This document shows, piece after piece, positions 1 through 7,459 of a stretch of DNA of 29,703 nucleotides. Both the position numbers and the translations under genes were made by a program. A model generated the notes under the pieces. The model ran no database searches. It saw only the letters and a list, made by a program, of their open reading frames with translations, and was not told the DNA's origin. This stretch comes from Lutispora sp041687175 (GTDB lineage: Bacteria; Bacillota; Clostridia; Lutisporales; Lutisporaceae). Every line of letters starts with the position of its first letter. Positions within the stretch are counted from its first letter, which is position 1. The stretch lies in contig NZ_JAWLCK010000025.1 in assembly GCF_041687175.1 (NCBI RefSeq), positions 1 to 29,703 of the forward strand, in the 5' to 3' direction.

Positions 1-77
1 AGATAAAAGTCTATAGAAATAATAAACCATGTCTACAAGGAGCTTAAAGAAATTAAATAAAAGGAGTGTAGTTCACC

Positions 78-1361
78 GTGCATGAAGCCTTTATGAAAGC
101 AATTGAGGCAAAAATGGAGGCAGCCGGCCTTTTACCTATCAAGAAACAGGCAGAACTAAGCACAAGGATCCTAAAAGAAAGACTAGAAATAGTACTTCCA
201 TGGGCAATGAAGAAATCAGGTATAGATTTTTGGATAATAGTTTCGAGAGAGGGTTGCAAAGACCCTATGCTAAAAACACTGTATCCATGGGATATGTATG
301 ACGCTAGACGCATCGGAGCATTGGCTTTTCACCACGATAAGGAAAAGGATATAGTTCGTAAAATGGTTATAGGTCCCCACTCTCCCGAAATGGAAAGTAT
401 TTACCAAAGAGTACAGGAGCCAGGTGAAACTGTATGGGAGACTATTAGCAGAATTGTCAGGGAATGCAATCCTTCTAAAATAGCTATTAATAGGAGTGAT
501 ATCAACGGCTTTTGTGATGGACTTTCCTCTACACTCTATGAGCATTTAAAAGATGCTCTAGGAGAAAATGCTGTAAAACTATGTGATGGTGAGCCTTTAA
601 CTGTGTATTGGCTACAGAGAGTTTCACCTCTAGAAATAGAAACAATGAAGAAATTTGTTAACATAACACATGATATTATAAACTATTCTTTCTCCAAACA
701 ATTCATTAAAGTAGGAATAACCACTACTACTGACATTGAGTGGTTTATGCGTGATGTTATTAATCGCCTTGGATATCAATATTGGTTCGGACCTGATGTT
801 GATCTTCAGCGTAAAGGCAGCAGCGTTTCAAGGATTTTCAATGAAGTTATCCTTCCAGGGGATCTTATTCATTGCGATGTAGGGATAAACGGTATTTATG
901 TACAGCTACACACAGATATTCAGAGAGTTGGGTACATTCTCAGGAACGGTGAAAAAGAGGCCCCTAAGGAATTTTCGGAACTTATTGCCAAAGGCAACAG
1001 ACTTCAGGATATAGTAAGAGAAAATATTAGAGTTTGTACCACCGGAAATGATGCATTCCTTAAATCTATAGAAACAGCTAAATCTGAGGGTATTAAGCCC
1101 ATGGTGTATACCCATCCTTTAGGAACATTTGGTCATGGTGCCGGCCCTATCATAGGTCAATATGGCAATCAGTCATATATTCCCGGAGCAGGTGAACGAA
1201 CCATTGAAGATAAGACTTGCTATGCTTTGGAGCTTAATGTTTCCGACAATATAAAGGTTTGGGACAACCAACTTGTATTCATGTATCTTGAGGAAGATAT
1301 TCTAAAGGACGGCACAGTTGATTTTCTTGACGGTAGGCAGGAAAAGTTGATACTTATATAG
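78..1361 (+). CDS. M24 family metallopeptidase (Xaa-Pro aminopeptidase/creatinase-like)
   Basis: A 427-residue protein with the two-domain layout of M24B enzymes: an N-terminal creatinase-like domain (about 1-180) and a C-terminal pita-bread domain (about 190-427). Candidate metal ligands are the Asp residues in HCDVG and HTDIQR, the His residues in THPLGTFGHG and the Glu in ALELNV, so the active site looks intact. Family members remove an N-terminal residue before proline or hydrolyse related imides; the substrate cannot be read from the sequence. No signal peptide is seen, so it is probably cytoplasmic. The start is a GTG placed 11 bases after AAGGAG; the next in-frame ATG is at codon 6. 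The upstream neighbour lies outside the window. The gene appears to be transcribed alone or as the last gene of an upstream unit. Confidence 0.88.
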   Translation: MHEAFMKAIEAKMEAAGLLPIKKQAELSTRILKERLEIVLPWAMKKSGIDFWIIVSREGCKDPMLKTLYPWDMYDARRIGALAFHHDKEKDIVRKMVIGPHSPEMESIYQRVQEPGETVWETISRIVRECNPSKIAINRSDINGFCDGLSSTLYEHLKDALGENAVKLCDGEPLTVYWLQRVSPLEIETMKKFVNITHDIINYSFSKQFIKVGITTTTDIEWFMRDVINRLGYQYWFGPDVDLQRKGSSVSRIFNEVILPGDLIHCDVGINGIYVQLHTDIQRVGYILRNGEKEAPKEFSELIAKGNRLQDIVRENIRVCTTGNDAFLKSIETAKSEGIKPMVYTHPLGTFGHGAGPIIGQYGNQSYIPGAGERTIEDKTCYALELNVSDNIKVWDNQLVFMYLEEDILKDGTVDFLDGRQEKLILI

Positions 1362-1427
1362 CTCATATATTGCAAACTGTAATGGAGGAATATAGAACTA
1401 CACAGCTTTTTTATCTGTAACATTTTA

Positions 1428-1470
1428 TATAATCCTGAATATATTGTAATGATATTGTATATTCAGGAGG
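1428..1470 (+). promoter_or_regulatory. TATAAT box followed by an inverted repeat that enters the Shine-Dalgarno
   Basis: TATAAT lies at 1428-1433. A perfect 10-bp inverted repeat follows: CCTGAATATA (1434-1443), a 14-base loop, then TATATTCAGG (1458-1467). The right arm covers the first bases of the AGGAGG (1465-1470) that serves the ATG at 1479. The repeat could be an operator or, in a transcript from further upstream, a hairpin that hides the ribosome binding site. The -35 is weak. Confidence 0.45.
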
Positions 1471-1478
1471 GTTTGGTT

Positions 1479-2012
1479 ATGGAAGATAAAGAAATGAATA
1501 AAGCAGAAAATGAAGCTTTGGATGAAAAAGTAATAAATGAAGATGAAATAGAAGTAAGTATACTTAAGAAATTTAATGAATTGGACACTATTAAAATTGA
1601 ATCAGCCAATGACTGTTGCTATGAAGCATATAAAAAAATAGACTTTGACAAATGTGAGGATTTTAAAGAGGTGTACTTACCCATTGATGAACTCAACTGC
1701 CAAACCAGGTTGCTAAGGCTTATTGTAAACCTAAAAAATGTCTGCAAAAATAGAATCCTTGGACTAAGTGTTGTGCTGGTTAAATCTAAAACCAATATGA
1801 TAATAAGCCAGAAAGGTAAAATAATATTTACAGGAACCTGCAGCAAAAGCCAGTGTAAAGAAATATCCAAGGAATTCTGTTTTACTCTTCCCGGAGATTT
1901 ATGCCAGGATCCATCTTCCATAGATGTGAAGGTAATAGCAAACTATATTTACACTAATTCCTTTGGATCATTAAAAGAAGAAAGTAAAATACTCGGGGAT
2001 GATGCAGAATAA
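1479..2012 (+). CDS. hypothetical protein, acidic N-terminus, Cys-containing C-terminal domain
   Basis: A 177-residue protein not confidently recognised. The start is the ATG at 1479, eight bases after AGGAGG; an upstream in-frame ATG at 1449 has no such site. The first 35 residues are acidic and probably disordered. After that comes a probably beta-rich domain beginning around YLPIDELNC, with a conserved-looking LKNVCKNR segment and Cys residues in CSKSQC, FCFTL and DLCQD. There is no signal peptide or membrane segment. The VNLKNVC pattern is reminiscent of clostridial proteins of unknown function, but no name is justified. It is a single gene between a candidate promoter with a hairpin and a strong terminator. 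Confidence 0.75.
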   Translation: MEDKEMNKAENEALDEKVINEDEIEVSILKKFNELDTIKIESANDCCYEAYKKIDFDKCEDFKEVYLPIDELNCQTRLLRLIVNLKNVCKNRILGLSVVLVKSKTNMIISQKGKIIFTGTCSKSQCKEISKEFCFTLPGDLCQDPSSIDVKVIANYIYTNSFGSLKEESKILGDDAE

Positions 2013-2045
2013 TAATGGTGGCTAGAATGGCCACCATTATTATTT
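2011..2045 (+). terminator. rho-independent terminator after the hypothetical gene
   Basis: A perfect 12-bp stem (AATAATGGTGGC at 2011-2022 and GCCACCATTATT at 2030-2041) with a 7-base loop, followed by a short T stretch. It starts inside the stop codon of the preceding gene. Confidence 0.8.
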
Positions 2046-2156
2046 GTCAATGTTATATAAATAACAAATCAAATCAGTTGACTTTACATTGATTTTGGTG
2101 AATTATAACAATAAATACTTGGAACAATATTTACTAAAGAAGAAGGGAGGAAAAGC

Positions 2157-2888
2157 ATGAGAGAAAGCATTGATAGAGGAACATTGAGAAGGACTATAAT
2201 ACTAGATGAAGAATATGAGATGGTTATTCTTGATAAGACTAATATTGATGAATTAATTGACCTTCAAAATGAGGTAGCCAGACATCTGAAAAATCCTGAA
2301 ACCTTCGTTATGGATTCCAGAGAATTTATTTTTAATGAAGTCTTGGATAAGGATAAAGGCAGAGCCATAGGAGTGTTTGCAGGCAAAGGACTAATAGCAT
2401 TCAGGACTGTTTCTTTTCCTGGAAAAAGTCAATTTAATATGGGCAGAGAATTAGAACTTCCTGAAGATGAGTTAGATCATGTTGTACACCTGGAAGCAAC
2501 TGTAGTACATCCTGAGTACAGAGGAAACAAGCTTCAAGCCAAGATGATGAAACATACTTTTGATATGGTATTTAAATTAGGTTACTATCATATACTATGC
2601 ACTGTTTCCCCCTTCAATTATCCAAGCTTAAAAAATGTGATGGATGCAGGACTGGTTATTAAGGCTCTGGGTCAAAGAGAAGGACCTTACGAAGGAAAGT
2701 GGAGGTTTTTACTCCATAGAGATTTGAGATTCATCGGTACAAAGCGATATAGAAGAAGCATAGAGGTAGAGAATGAAAAACTGGATAAACAGATAGAAAT
2801 ACTAAATAGAGGATATCAGGGATTCTTATTATCCCGAAATAGATATATGGATGATGAATTTATGATTCATTATGGAATGCCCTATTAA
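2157..2888 (+). CDS. GNAT family N-acetyltransferase
   Basis: A 243-residue protein with a GNAT fold. The core motif is ATVVHPEYRGNKLQAKMM (about residues 113-130): a beta strand followed by the acetyl-CoA pyrophosphate loop, here RGNKLQ. The later strand and CoA-side motif around HILCTVSPFNYPSL, with the Pro-Ser-Leu typical of that helix, also fit. The acceptor substrate is unknown. The protein is longer than a minimal GNAT because of a basic C-terminal tail after residue 190. The ATG at 2157 follows GGGAGG with good spacing. It is monocistronic, with a candidate terminator downstream. Confidence 0.85.
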   Translation: MRESIDRGTLRRTIILDEEYEMVILDKTNIDELIDLQNEVARHLKNPETFVMDSREFIFNEVLDKDKGRAIGVFAGKGLIAFRTVSFPGKSQFNMGRELELPEDELDHVVHLEATVVHPEYRGNKLQAKMMKHTFDMVFKLGYYHILCTVSPFNYPSLKNVMDAGLVIKALGQREGPYEGKWRFLLHRDLRFIGTKRYRRSIEVENEKLDKQIEILNRGYQGFLLSRNRYMDDEFMIHYGMPY

Positions 2889-2967
2889 ACTGCTATCAAA
2901 GTGATGATGGATTAATTAACTAGATAAAGAAATCGTGCTTAGATCTTATTCATATGCTATAATTTAG

Positions 2968-3012
2968 AAAGGCTTGTATTTTAAATTATAATGACCGAGA
3001 AAGCCTTTTTTA
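2968..3012 (+). terminator. candidate terminator with a long loop, adjacent to a TATAAT
   Basis: AAAGGCTT (2968-2975) pairs with AAGCCTTT (3001-3008) across a 25-base loop, followed by further T residues. TATAAT at 2958-2963 sits only four bases before the left arm, so the element could instead be linked to a promoter. Confidence 0.5.
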
Positions 3013-3090
3013 ATTCATGAGGTGAAGTTAAAGAGTAATTTGTGTTTTCTCATGATTTATAAAAAAGAATATAATCTGGAGGTTAGCATT

Positions 3091-4041
3091 GTGGATAAGA
3101 TAATATTAGGAAATACAGGAATAAAAGTTTCAAAATTGTGCTTTGGAGCACTGCCGGTAGGCCCTTTGCAAAAGAATCTGCCTATTGAAGTGAGTGGTGA
3201 AATTATAGCTTATGCACTTAAAAGAGGTGTAAACTTCATAGATACAGCTCAAGCATATGGCACATATCCCCATATAAAGGCAGCTCTTGACAAAGTGGAT
3301 TTCAGACCAGTGATAGCAACTAAATCAGGGGCAGAGACCTATGAATCCATGGAAAAAGCAATAAATGAAGCTTTGGAAGGCATGGAAATAGATTATATAG
3401 ATATATTCCACCTTCATGCTGCAAGAGCAGATGTTGGTGTATTTGAAGAACGCAAAGGAGCTCTTCAGTGCCTTTTGGACTATAAGAAAAAAGGCATAAT
3501 CAAAGCGGTAGGTATATCTACCCACAGCGTAAAAGTGGTGGAAGCAGCCGCTGCAAGAGAGGATATAGATGTGGTATTTCCTTTGATAAACAAGATAGGA
3601 CGCGGAATACTCCAGGGCACTGTGGAGGAAATGGAAAAGGCTATTGAGTTATGTCAGAAGAATGGTAAAGGCATATACCTTATGAAGGTTTTAGGCGGTG
3701 GAACTATGATTGATGATTATGATAGCAGCATGGAATACGTTATGAACCTAAAAGGCCAGTATTCTATAGCCATAGGTATGATCAGCAATGAAGAAATTGA
3801 TTATAATGTGAGATACTTCAATGGTGAGAGAGACTTGGAAGGAATAATAACTATCAGAAACAAAAAAATAATAAGAGTATCTCAGCATATGTGCGTAGCC
3901 TGTGGTACATGTATACAAACATGCCATAGCGGGGCCATTGACTTTGATGAAAGTGAAAAAGCTTTTATTGATCAGTCAAAATGCATACAATGCGGTTACT
4001 GTGTTGCGGTATGCCCCGAATTCTGCATTCGTGTATTTTAG
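3091..4041 (+). CDS. aldo/keto reductase with C-terminal 2x[4Fe-4S] ferredoxin domain
   Basis: A 316-residue fusion. Residues 1-260 form an aldo/keto reductase barrel with the usual tetrad elements: Asp and Tyr in IDTAQAYG, Lys in ATKSG and His in FHLHAA. The last 50 residues carry two ferredoxin motifs, CVACGTCIQTC and CIQCGYCVAVC, each with the CxxCxxC and distal Cys pattern for a 4Fe-4S cluster. Ferredoxin-fused members are common in anaerobes and are thought to couple carbonyl reduction to iron-sulfur electron transfer; the substrate is unknown. The start is the GTG at 3091, preceded by TGGAGG at an 8-base spacing. A longer in-frame reading from 3022 lacks a ribosome binding site and would add a non-family N-terminus. 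Confidence 0.88.
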   Translation: MDKIILGNTGIKVSKLCFGALPVGPLQKNLPIEVSGEIIAYALKRGVNFIDTAQAYGTYPHIKAALDKVDFRPVIATKSGAETYESMEKAINEALEGMEIDYIDIFHLHAARADVGVFEERKGALQCLLDYKKKGIIKAVGISTHSVKVVEAAAAREDIDVVFPLINKIGRGILQGTVEEMEKAIELCQKNGKGIYLMKVLGGGTMIDDYDSSMEYVMNLKGQYSIAIGMISNEEIDYNVRYFNGERDLEGIITIRNKKIIRVSQHMCVACGTCIQTCHSGAIDFDESEKAFIDQSKCIQCGYCVAVCPEFCIRVF

Positions 4042-4066
4042 AACATTATCCGACAAAACAAACCTC

Positions 4067-4095
4067 TTTCCAAACGAACGTATGTTTGGTATAAT
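4067..4095 (+). promoter_or_regulatory. LexA (SOS) box inside the promoter of the small WYL gene
   Basis: CGAACGTATGTTTG (4075-4088) matches the Firmicutes LexA/DinR consensus CGAAC-RNRY-GTTYC at 13 of 14 positions. It lies directly before TATAAT (4090-4095) and after a weak -35-like TTTCCA (4067-4072, 17-base spacer). A repressor bound here would cover the -35/-10 spacer. The flanks extend the dyad to CCAAAC...GTTTGG. Confidence 0.7.
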
Positions 4096-4118
4096 AAAAG
4101 AAAAATGAAGGTGATAGC

Positions 4119-4337
4119 ATGGTAAAACACATATTGAAGGCATCACTGGAAAGAGGCAGAATTGTAAAAATAATATATAGTGGAGAGTCGGGTATTAGTG
4201 AGCGCAATATAAAGGTCCTTGAAATTCAGGGCAATAAAATTAAGGCATATTGTTATCTACGAAGACAGATTCGGTTTTTTAAGATTGAAAATATATTATC
4301 AGCGGATTATTACAATTTTAAAAGGAAAGCAGTTTAA
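4119..4337 (+). CDS. small WYL-like domain protein, probably SOS-controlled
   Basis: A 72-residue basic protein that resembles an isolated WYL-type SH3-like beta-barrel: ERGRIVKIIYSG at the start, then the strand AYCYLRRQIRFFKIENILSA, which matches the typical 'ayc..R..RtFrldrI' end of WYL domains. WYL domains usually form the ligand- or nucleic-acid-sensing part of transcription factors; here there is no helix-turn-helix. The ATG at 4119 follows AAGGTG. The promoter contains a LexA box, and WYL regulators elsewhere (for example PafBC) act in DNA-damage responses, so a damage-related role is a reasonable inference. An AlkD-like glycosylase lies 1.1 kb downstream, but a terminator separates them. 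Confidence 0.75.
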   Translation: MVKHILKASLERGRIVKIIYSGESGISERNIKVLEIQGNKIKAYCYLRRQIRFFKIENILSADYYNFKRKAV

Positions 4338-4366
4338 GGGCAGCCAAGGCTGTCCTTAATTTTCTG
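4336..4366 (+). terminator. rho-independent terminator after the WYL gene
   Basis: AAGGGCAGCC (4336-4345) pairs with GGCTGTCCTT (4348-4357) with one G-T pair and a two-base central gap, followed by AATTTTC. Confidence 0.7.
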
Positions 4367-4436
4367 TTTAAATTTAGAGGATATTTTGCCAATCAAGAGG
4401 AATATAAATAATCAATATGAAAAGGAGGGTTAAATC

Positions 4437-5423
4437 ATGATTCTTCAAAATAAAATCAAATTAGCAAATCTACCTACAAGAATTGAGAAATCAGAGAAGC
4501 TAAGCAAAGAATTAGGCAAAAACATTTATATAAAAAGAGACGATGAAACGGGAACTGAGGTATCTGGCAATAAGGTAAGAAAACTGGAATTTGCCGTAAA
4601 AGAAGCTCTGGATAATAATTGTGATTATCTCATTACATGCGGAGGCATACAATCCAATCATGCCAGAGCTACTGCTGCGGTTGCTGCCAAGTTAGGAATG
4701 GGCTCATATCTGGTGCTGAGAGGTAGGGAAGATAATGATCTGGAAGGCAATTTTTTCCTTGATAAACTGCTGGGTGCAAGAATCAGACTTATAACTGCTG
4801 AAGAGTACAGCAACCATAGGAGTGAGATAATGGAAGAGATAAAGAATGAACTTCTCAAGGAAGGCCATAAAGCCTACATATTGCCGGAAGGAGCATCCAA
4901 CGGCATAGGATCGCTTGGCTACTACAATGCTATGCTGGAGATTCTTGAGCAGCAAAAACAAATGGGAGTCAAGTTTGATGCAATAGTGTGTTCAGTAGGT
5001 TCAGGGGGTACTTACTCAGGATTGTATTATGGCAATAAGGTTAAGAAAAATGAAGCTGTAGTTTATGGTATAAACATAGCAGGGGATAAGGAGTATTTCT
5101 TAAATATAGTTGAATCTTTACTTCACGAACTTGTGAGATATACAGGGGAAGAGATACATATAGATAGAAACCATATCGACATAATCGATGGATACGCTGG
5201 ATTGGGATATGCAATTAGCAGGTCTGAAGAGATAGAATTTATAAAGCATCTGGCTCAACTGGAAGGAATCATACTGGATCCTGTATATACAGGAAAAGCT
5301 ATGTATGGATTAGTACAGGAGATAAAGAAAGGCACCTTTGATAAGCATGATAATATATTATTCATCCATACCGGCGGAATTTTTGGATGGAATGCTGTAC
5401 AAAGATCGATGATAGAAGGATAG
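4437..5423 (+). CDS. PLP-dependent D-cysteine desulfhydrase / ACC deaminase family enzyme
   Basis: A 328-residue fold-type II PLP enzyme. Family marks are KRDDETGTEVSGNKVRKLEF, where Lys46 is the expected Schiff-base lysine, then CGGIQSNHARA, which contacts substrate and cofactor, a Gly-rich VGSGGTYSG phosphate loop, and a C-terminal IHTGGIFG. D-cysteine desulfhydrase (D-Cys to pyruvate, sulfide and ammonia) and ACC deaminase share this scaffold. In a clostridial setting the first is more likely, but the sequence alone does not settle substrate. It is cytoplasmic. AAGGAGGG precedes the ATG. The next gene starts 12 bases after the stop, so the two are probably cotranscribed. Confidence 0.82.
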   Translation: MILQNKIKLANLPTRIEKSEKLSKELGKNIYIKRDDETGTEVSGNKVRKLEFAVKEALDNNCDYLITCGGIQSNHARATAAVAAKLGMGSYLVLRGREDNDLEGNFFLDKLLGARIRLITAEEYSNHRSEIMEEIKNELLKEGHKAYILPEGASNGIGSLGYYNAMLEILEQQKQMGVKFDAIVCSVGSGGTYSGLYYGNKVKKNEAVVYGINIAGDKEYFLNIVESLLHELVRYTGEEIHIDRNHIDIIDGYAGLGYAISRSEEIEFIKHLAQLEGIILDPVYTGKAMYGLVQEIKKGTFDKHDNILFIHTGGIFGWNAVQRSMIEG

Positions 5424-5435
5424 AGGTGCACACTA

Positions 5436-6098
5436 ATGATAAATAACATAATCTCAAATCTTTATGATAACGCAGATCCGGAAAAAGCTCCTCAGATGGC
5501 TGCCTATATGAAAAGCAAATTTCCATTTATAGGTATACAAAAGCCCCTAAGGCAGCAGCTTACAAAGGAATTCCTCAAGGAGGCTAAAAAGGGAAAAACA
5601 GTAGATTGGGATATAGTAAGCATGCTATGGAATTTGCCGGAGCGGGAATTTCAATATTTAACAGTAGATTATTTGATAGCGTTGAAGGATTATATAAAAG
5701 TCGAGGACATTGAAAAAATAGAGAAATTGATCACCACAAAGTCCTGGTGGGATACTGTAGATGCCATAGCAAGCGTTATAGTAGGGCAAATGTGCAGGAA
5801 CCATCCAGAGTTGATTGAAAGTCATATCATAGATTGGGCAGAGAGCAGCAATATATGGCTGGCACGAGCTGCTATACTTTTTCAACTGAAGTATAAGGAA
5901 AATACAGATATAAATCTGTTAAGCAGAATTATAAGGGAAAACAGTGAGCAGAAAGAGTTTTTTATCACCAAAGCAATCGGTTGGGCTTTGAGAGAATACT
6001 CAAAAACCAACAAAGAATGGGTTAGAGAGTTTATCCGAAATAATGCTTTGCAGCCTTTGAGCATAAGAGAAGGAAGCAAATATACCTCATTTCCCTAG
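5436..6098 (+). CDS. DNA alkylation repair protein, AlkD-like HEAT-repeat glycosylase
   Basis: A 220-residue all-helical protein of normal length for AlkD. Diagnostic segments are the N-terminal PFIGIQKPLRQQL, the central KSWWDTVD, which carries the Asp and Trp residues that line the damaged-base pocket in AlkD, LARAAILFQLKY, and the terminal FFITKAIGWALREYSK with LSIREGSKYT. AlkD enzymes excise cationic 3- and 7-alkylpurines without flipping the base. The ATG follows GAGGTG and lies 12 bases after the desulfhydrase gene. The 3' end overlaps the convergent DUF4363 gene by 12 bases. Confidence 0.88.
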   Translation: MINNIISNLYDNADPEKAPQMAAYMKSKFPFIGIQKPLRQQLTKEFLKEAKKGKTVDWDIVSMLWNLPEREFQYLTVDYLIALKDYIKVEDIEKIEKLITTKSWWDTVDAIASVIVGQMCRNHPELIESHIIDWAESSNIWLARAAILFQLKYKENTDINLLSRIIRENSEQKEFFITKAIGWALREYSKTNKEWVREFIRNNALQPLSIREGSKYTSFP

Positions 6099-6452
6099 AT
6101 CCTTCCAATGCTCATAGGCTTCTTTCAGCTCCATAAAGGCACTGGATTTATCTTGAGCTAGTATTGCCCCTTCAAGTCTGGCTATACTGACGGTAAAATC
6201 ATTTATTTCATCTCTTTCAGAGCTGAATTGAACTCTGGACACTATTTTGTCCCATGCCTTTCTTAAATCATAAGTCTTATTATTTGCCGCTTCCCAATGG
6301 CCTTTGGATATATCCTGAATTATTTCTTCTATCATTTGTGGAATATTGTCCTCCCCACCCAAAGAGTATTTTAAAAAGCTTCCGCTTTGCATTATTAAAA
6401 TAAATATTGCAATTGCAAAAATAGGGATTGATATAACCATGAATTTTCTCAT
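6087..6452 (-). CDS. DUF4363 family protein, membrane-anchored
   Basis: A 121-residue protein with one N-terminal hydrophobic segment (about residues 4-21, ending in IMQSG) that serves as signal anchor. An extracytoplasmic helical domain follows, with HWEAANNKTYDLRKAWDK and a second helix pair containing EGAILAQDKSSAFMELKEAYEHW. This matches the DUF4363 pattern. No function is known. The ATG is preceded by GGAG. It lies downstream of the DUF421 gene on the same strand, a pairing seen in other Firmicutes, so the two products may act together. The final 12 bases overlap the end of the AlkD-like gene. Confidence 0.78.
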   Translation of the reverse strand: MRKFMVISIPIFAIAIFILIMQSGSFLKYSLGGEDNIPQMIEEIIQDISKGHWEAANNKTYDLRKAWDKIVSRVQFSSERDEINDFTVSIARLEGAILAQDKSSAFMELKEAYEHWKDLGK

Positions 6453-6607
6453 TGGCTCATCTCCATATATAATATTTTTAAGTTTAATAACTAATCAATT
6501 TTCAGTTGAATATTGCTCATCGAAAAGTGAATAGACCTGACTTAGTAAGGTCCTTTATAGTCTCCAATATCTATTATCTTTTTTATATGATCATCATATC
6601 TGTCTAT

Positions 6608-7270
6608 TTAGAGACTTCCTGCTGGATTAAGGGTTGCTAAGAATACTTCTGAAACATCCTTTATACCTTGCTTATTAAGCTCCTTCAGAAGCCAAGCTTT
6701 ATCCTTGTTTAATTGGGTCAGATTCTCTTCTATGATAATTCCGTCATATATTAATTCTGTGCTGATGCCGTTAGGCATAACTTTAATTTGCATATCCTTA
6801 GGAGTCAAGGGCATATGTTCAGGCTTTTTCAGCACTGATATTTGACCATTAGGTTCTATTATTGCGAAATCAACCTGGTTAAGATCAAAAACCCCTTTGT
6901 TTCTTAATAGAGCCATGATGTCAGAAACTCTATACTTCATTTTCTTCAAGCTTTTCTCCATTATTTTGCCATTCATAATTACAATGGTTGGTTCCCCCTC
7001 AAGGTACTTTGCCGCATATCTCCATTTCAGGGTTATCAACTCCATCAAATAGCCCAGTGCAGCCCATGACAGCAGTCCAATCCAGTGGGGCCATGCTCTG
7101 CTGGATAAATCTGTTGTGAGAGAAGCTGCTATAGAGCCAATGGTAATACCTAGGACATAATCAAAAAAGGTAAGCTGGCTTATTTGTTCCTTCCCTATTA
7201 TTCTGGTGAAAATAAGGAGGGAAAAGAAGCCAATGACGGATCTTACAGCCACGACCAAGCCTTCATTCAA
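6608..7270 (-). CDS. DUF421 (YetF-like) membrane protein
   Basis: A 220-residue protein with three predicted membrane segments in the first 85 residues (VVAVRSVIGFFSLLIFTRII, FFDYVLGITIGSIAASL and WIGLLSWAALGYLMEL). They are followed by the DUF421 cytoplasmic domain, with EGEPTIVIMNGKI, RVSDIMALLRNKGV and VDFAIIEPNGQISVLKK. The family includes the YetF/YdfR/YkjA/YrbG proteins of Bacillus, linked to spores and stress; the biochemical role is unsettled. The start is a TTG at 7270 decided by AGGAGGGG six bases upstream; there is no good ATG. It is probably the first gene of a unit with the DUF4363 gene, 155 bases apart. Confidence 0.85.
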   Translation of the reverse strand: MNEGLVVAVRSVIGFFSLLIFTRIIGKEQISQLTFFDYVLGITIGSIAASLTTDLSSRAWPHWIGLLSWAALGYLMELITLKWRYAAKYLEGEPTIVIMNGKIMEKSLKKMKYRVSDIMALLRNKGVFDLNQVDFAIIEPNGQISVLKKPEHMPLTPKDMQIKVMPNGISTELIYDGIIIEENLTQLNKDKAWLLKELNKQGIKDVSEVFLATLNPAGSL

Positions 7271-7371
7271 GGGTTACCCCTCCTGTATTAGTGATATATG
7301 GACATAGTATTTGATTTTTAAGAATTTTTATCCATAGCTTGCCGCAAAGAATTTGTTTTAAACAGAACATA

Positions 7372-7424
7372 TTGACATTTATCTATATATAGGAATATAA
7401 TACATAGAGAAATATCAATATGAT
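7372..7424 (+). promoter_or_regulatory. promoter and candidate ArsR operator of the DUF2703-arsR-permease operon
   Basis: TTGACA (7372-7377), an 18-base spacer and TATAAT (7396-7401) form a near-consensus sigma-A promoter. ATCA-ATA-TGAT (7414-7424), a perfect short dyad, sits around the expected transcription start, a usual place for an ArsR-type operator. The operator assignment is inferred from position and symmetry. Confidence 0.65.
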
Positions 7425-7459
7425 GTTAATACGCATAAAATTATAGGGGGTAAATATAG

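Noticed and set aside
7..60. A reading frame giving KSIEIINHVYKELKEIK before the first gene, like the end of an upstream protein.
   Set aside because: A TAA at 4-6 blocks the frame and too little sequence is available to tell a real C-terminus from chance.
3022..3090. A 23-residue N-terminal extension of the aldo/keto reductase.
   Set aside because: The extension lacks a ribosome site and family similarity, whereas GTG at 3091 has TGGAGG at ideal spacing.
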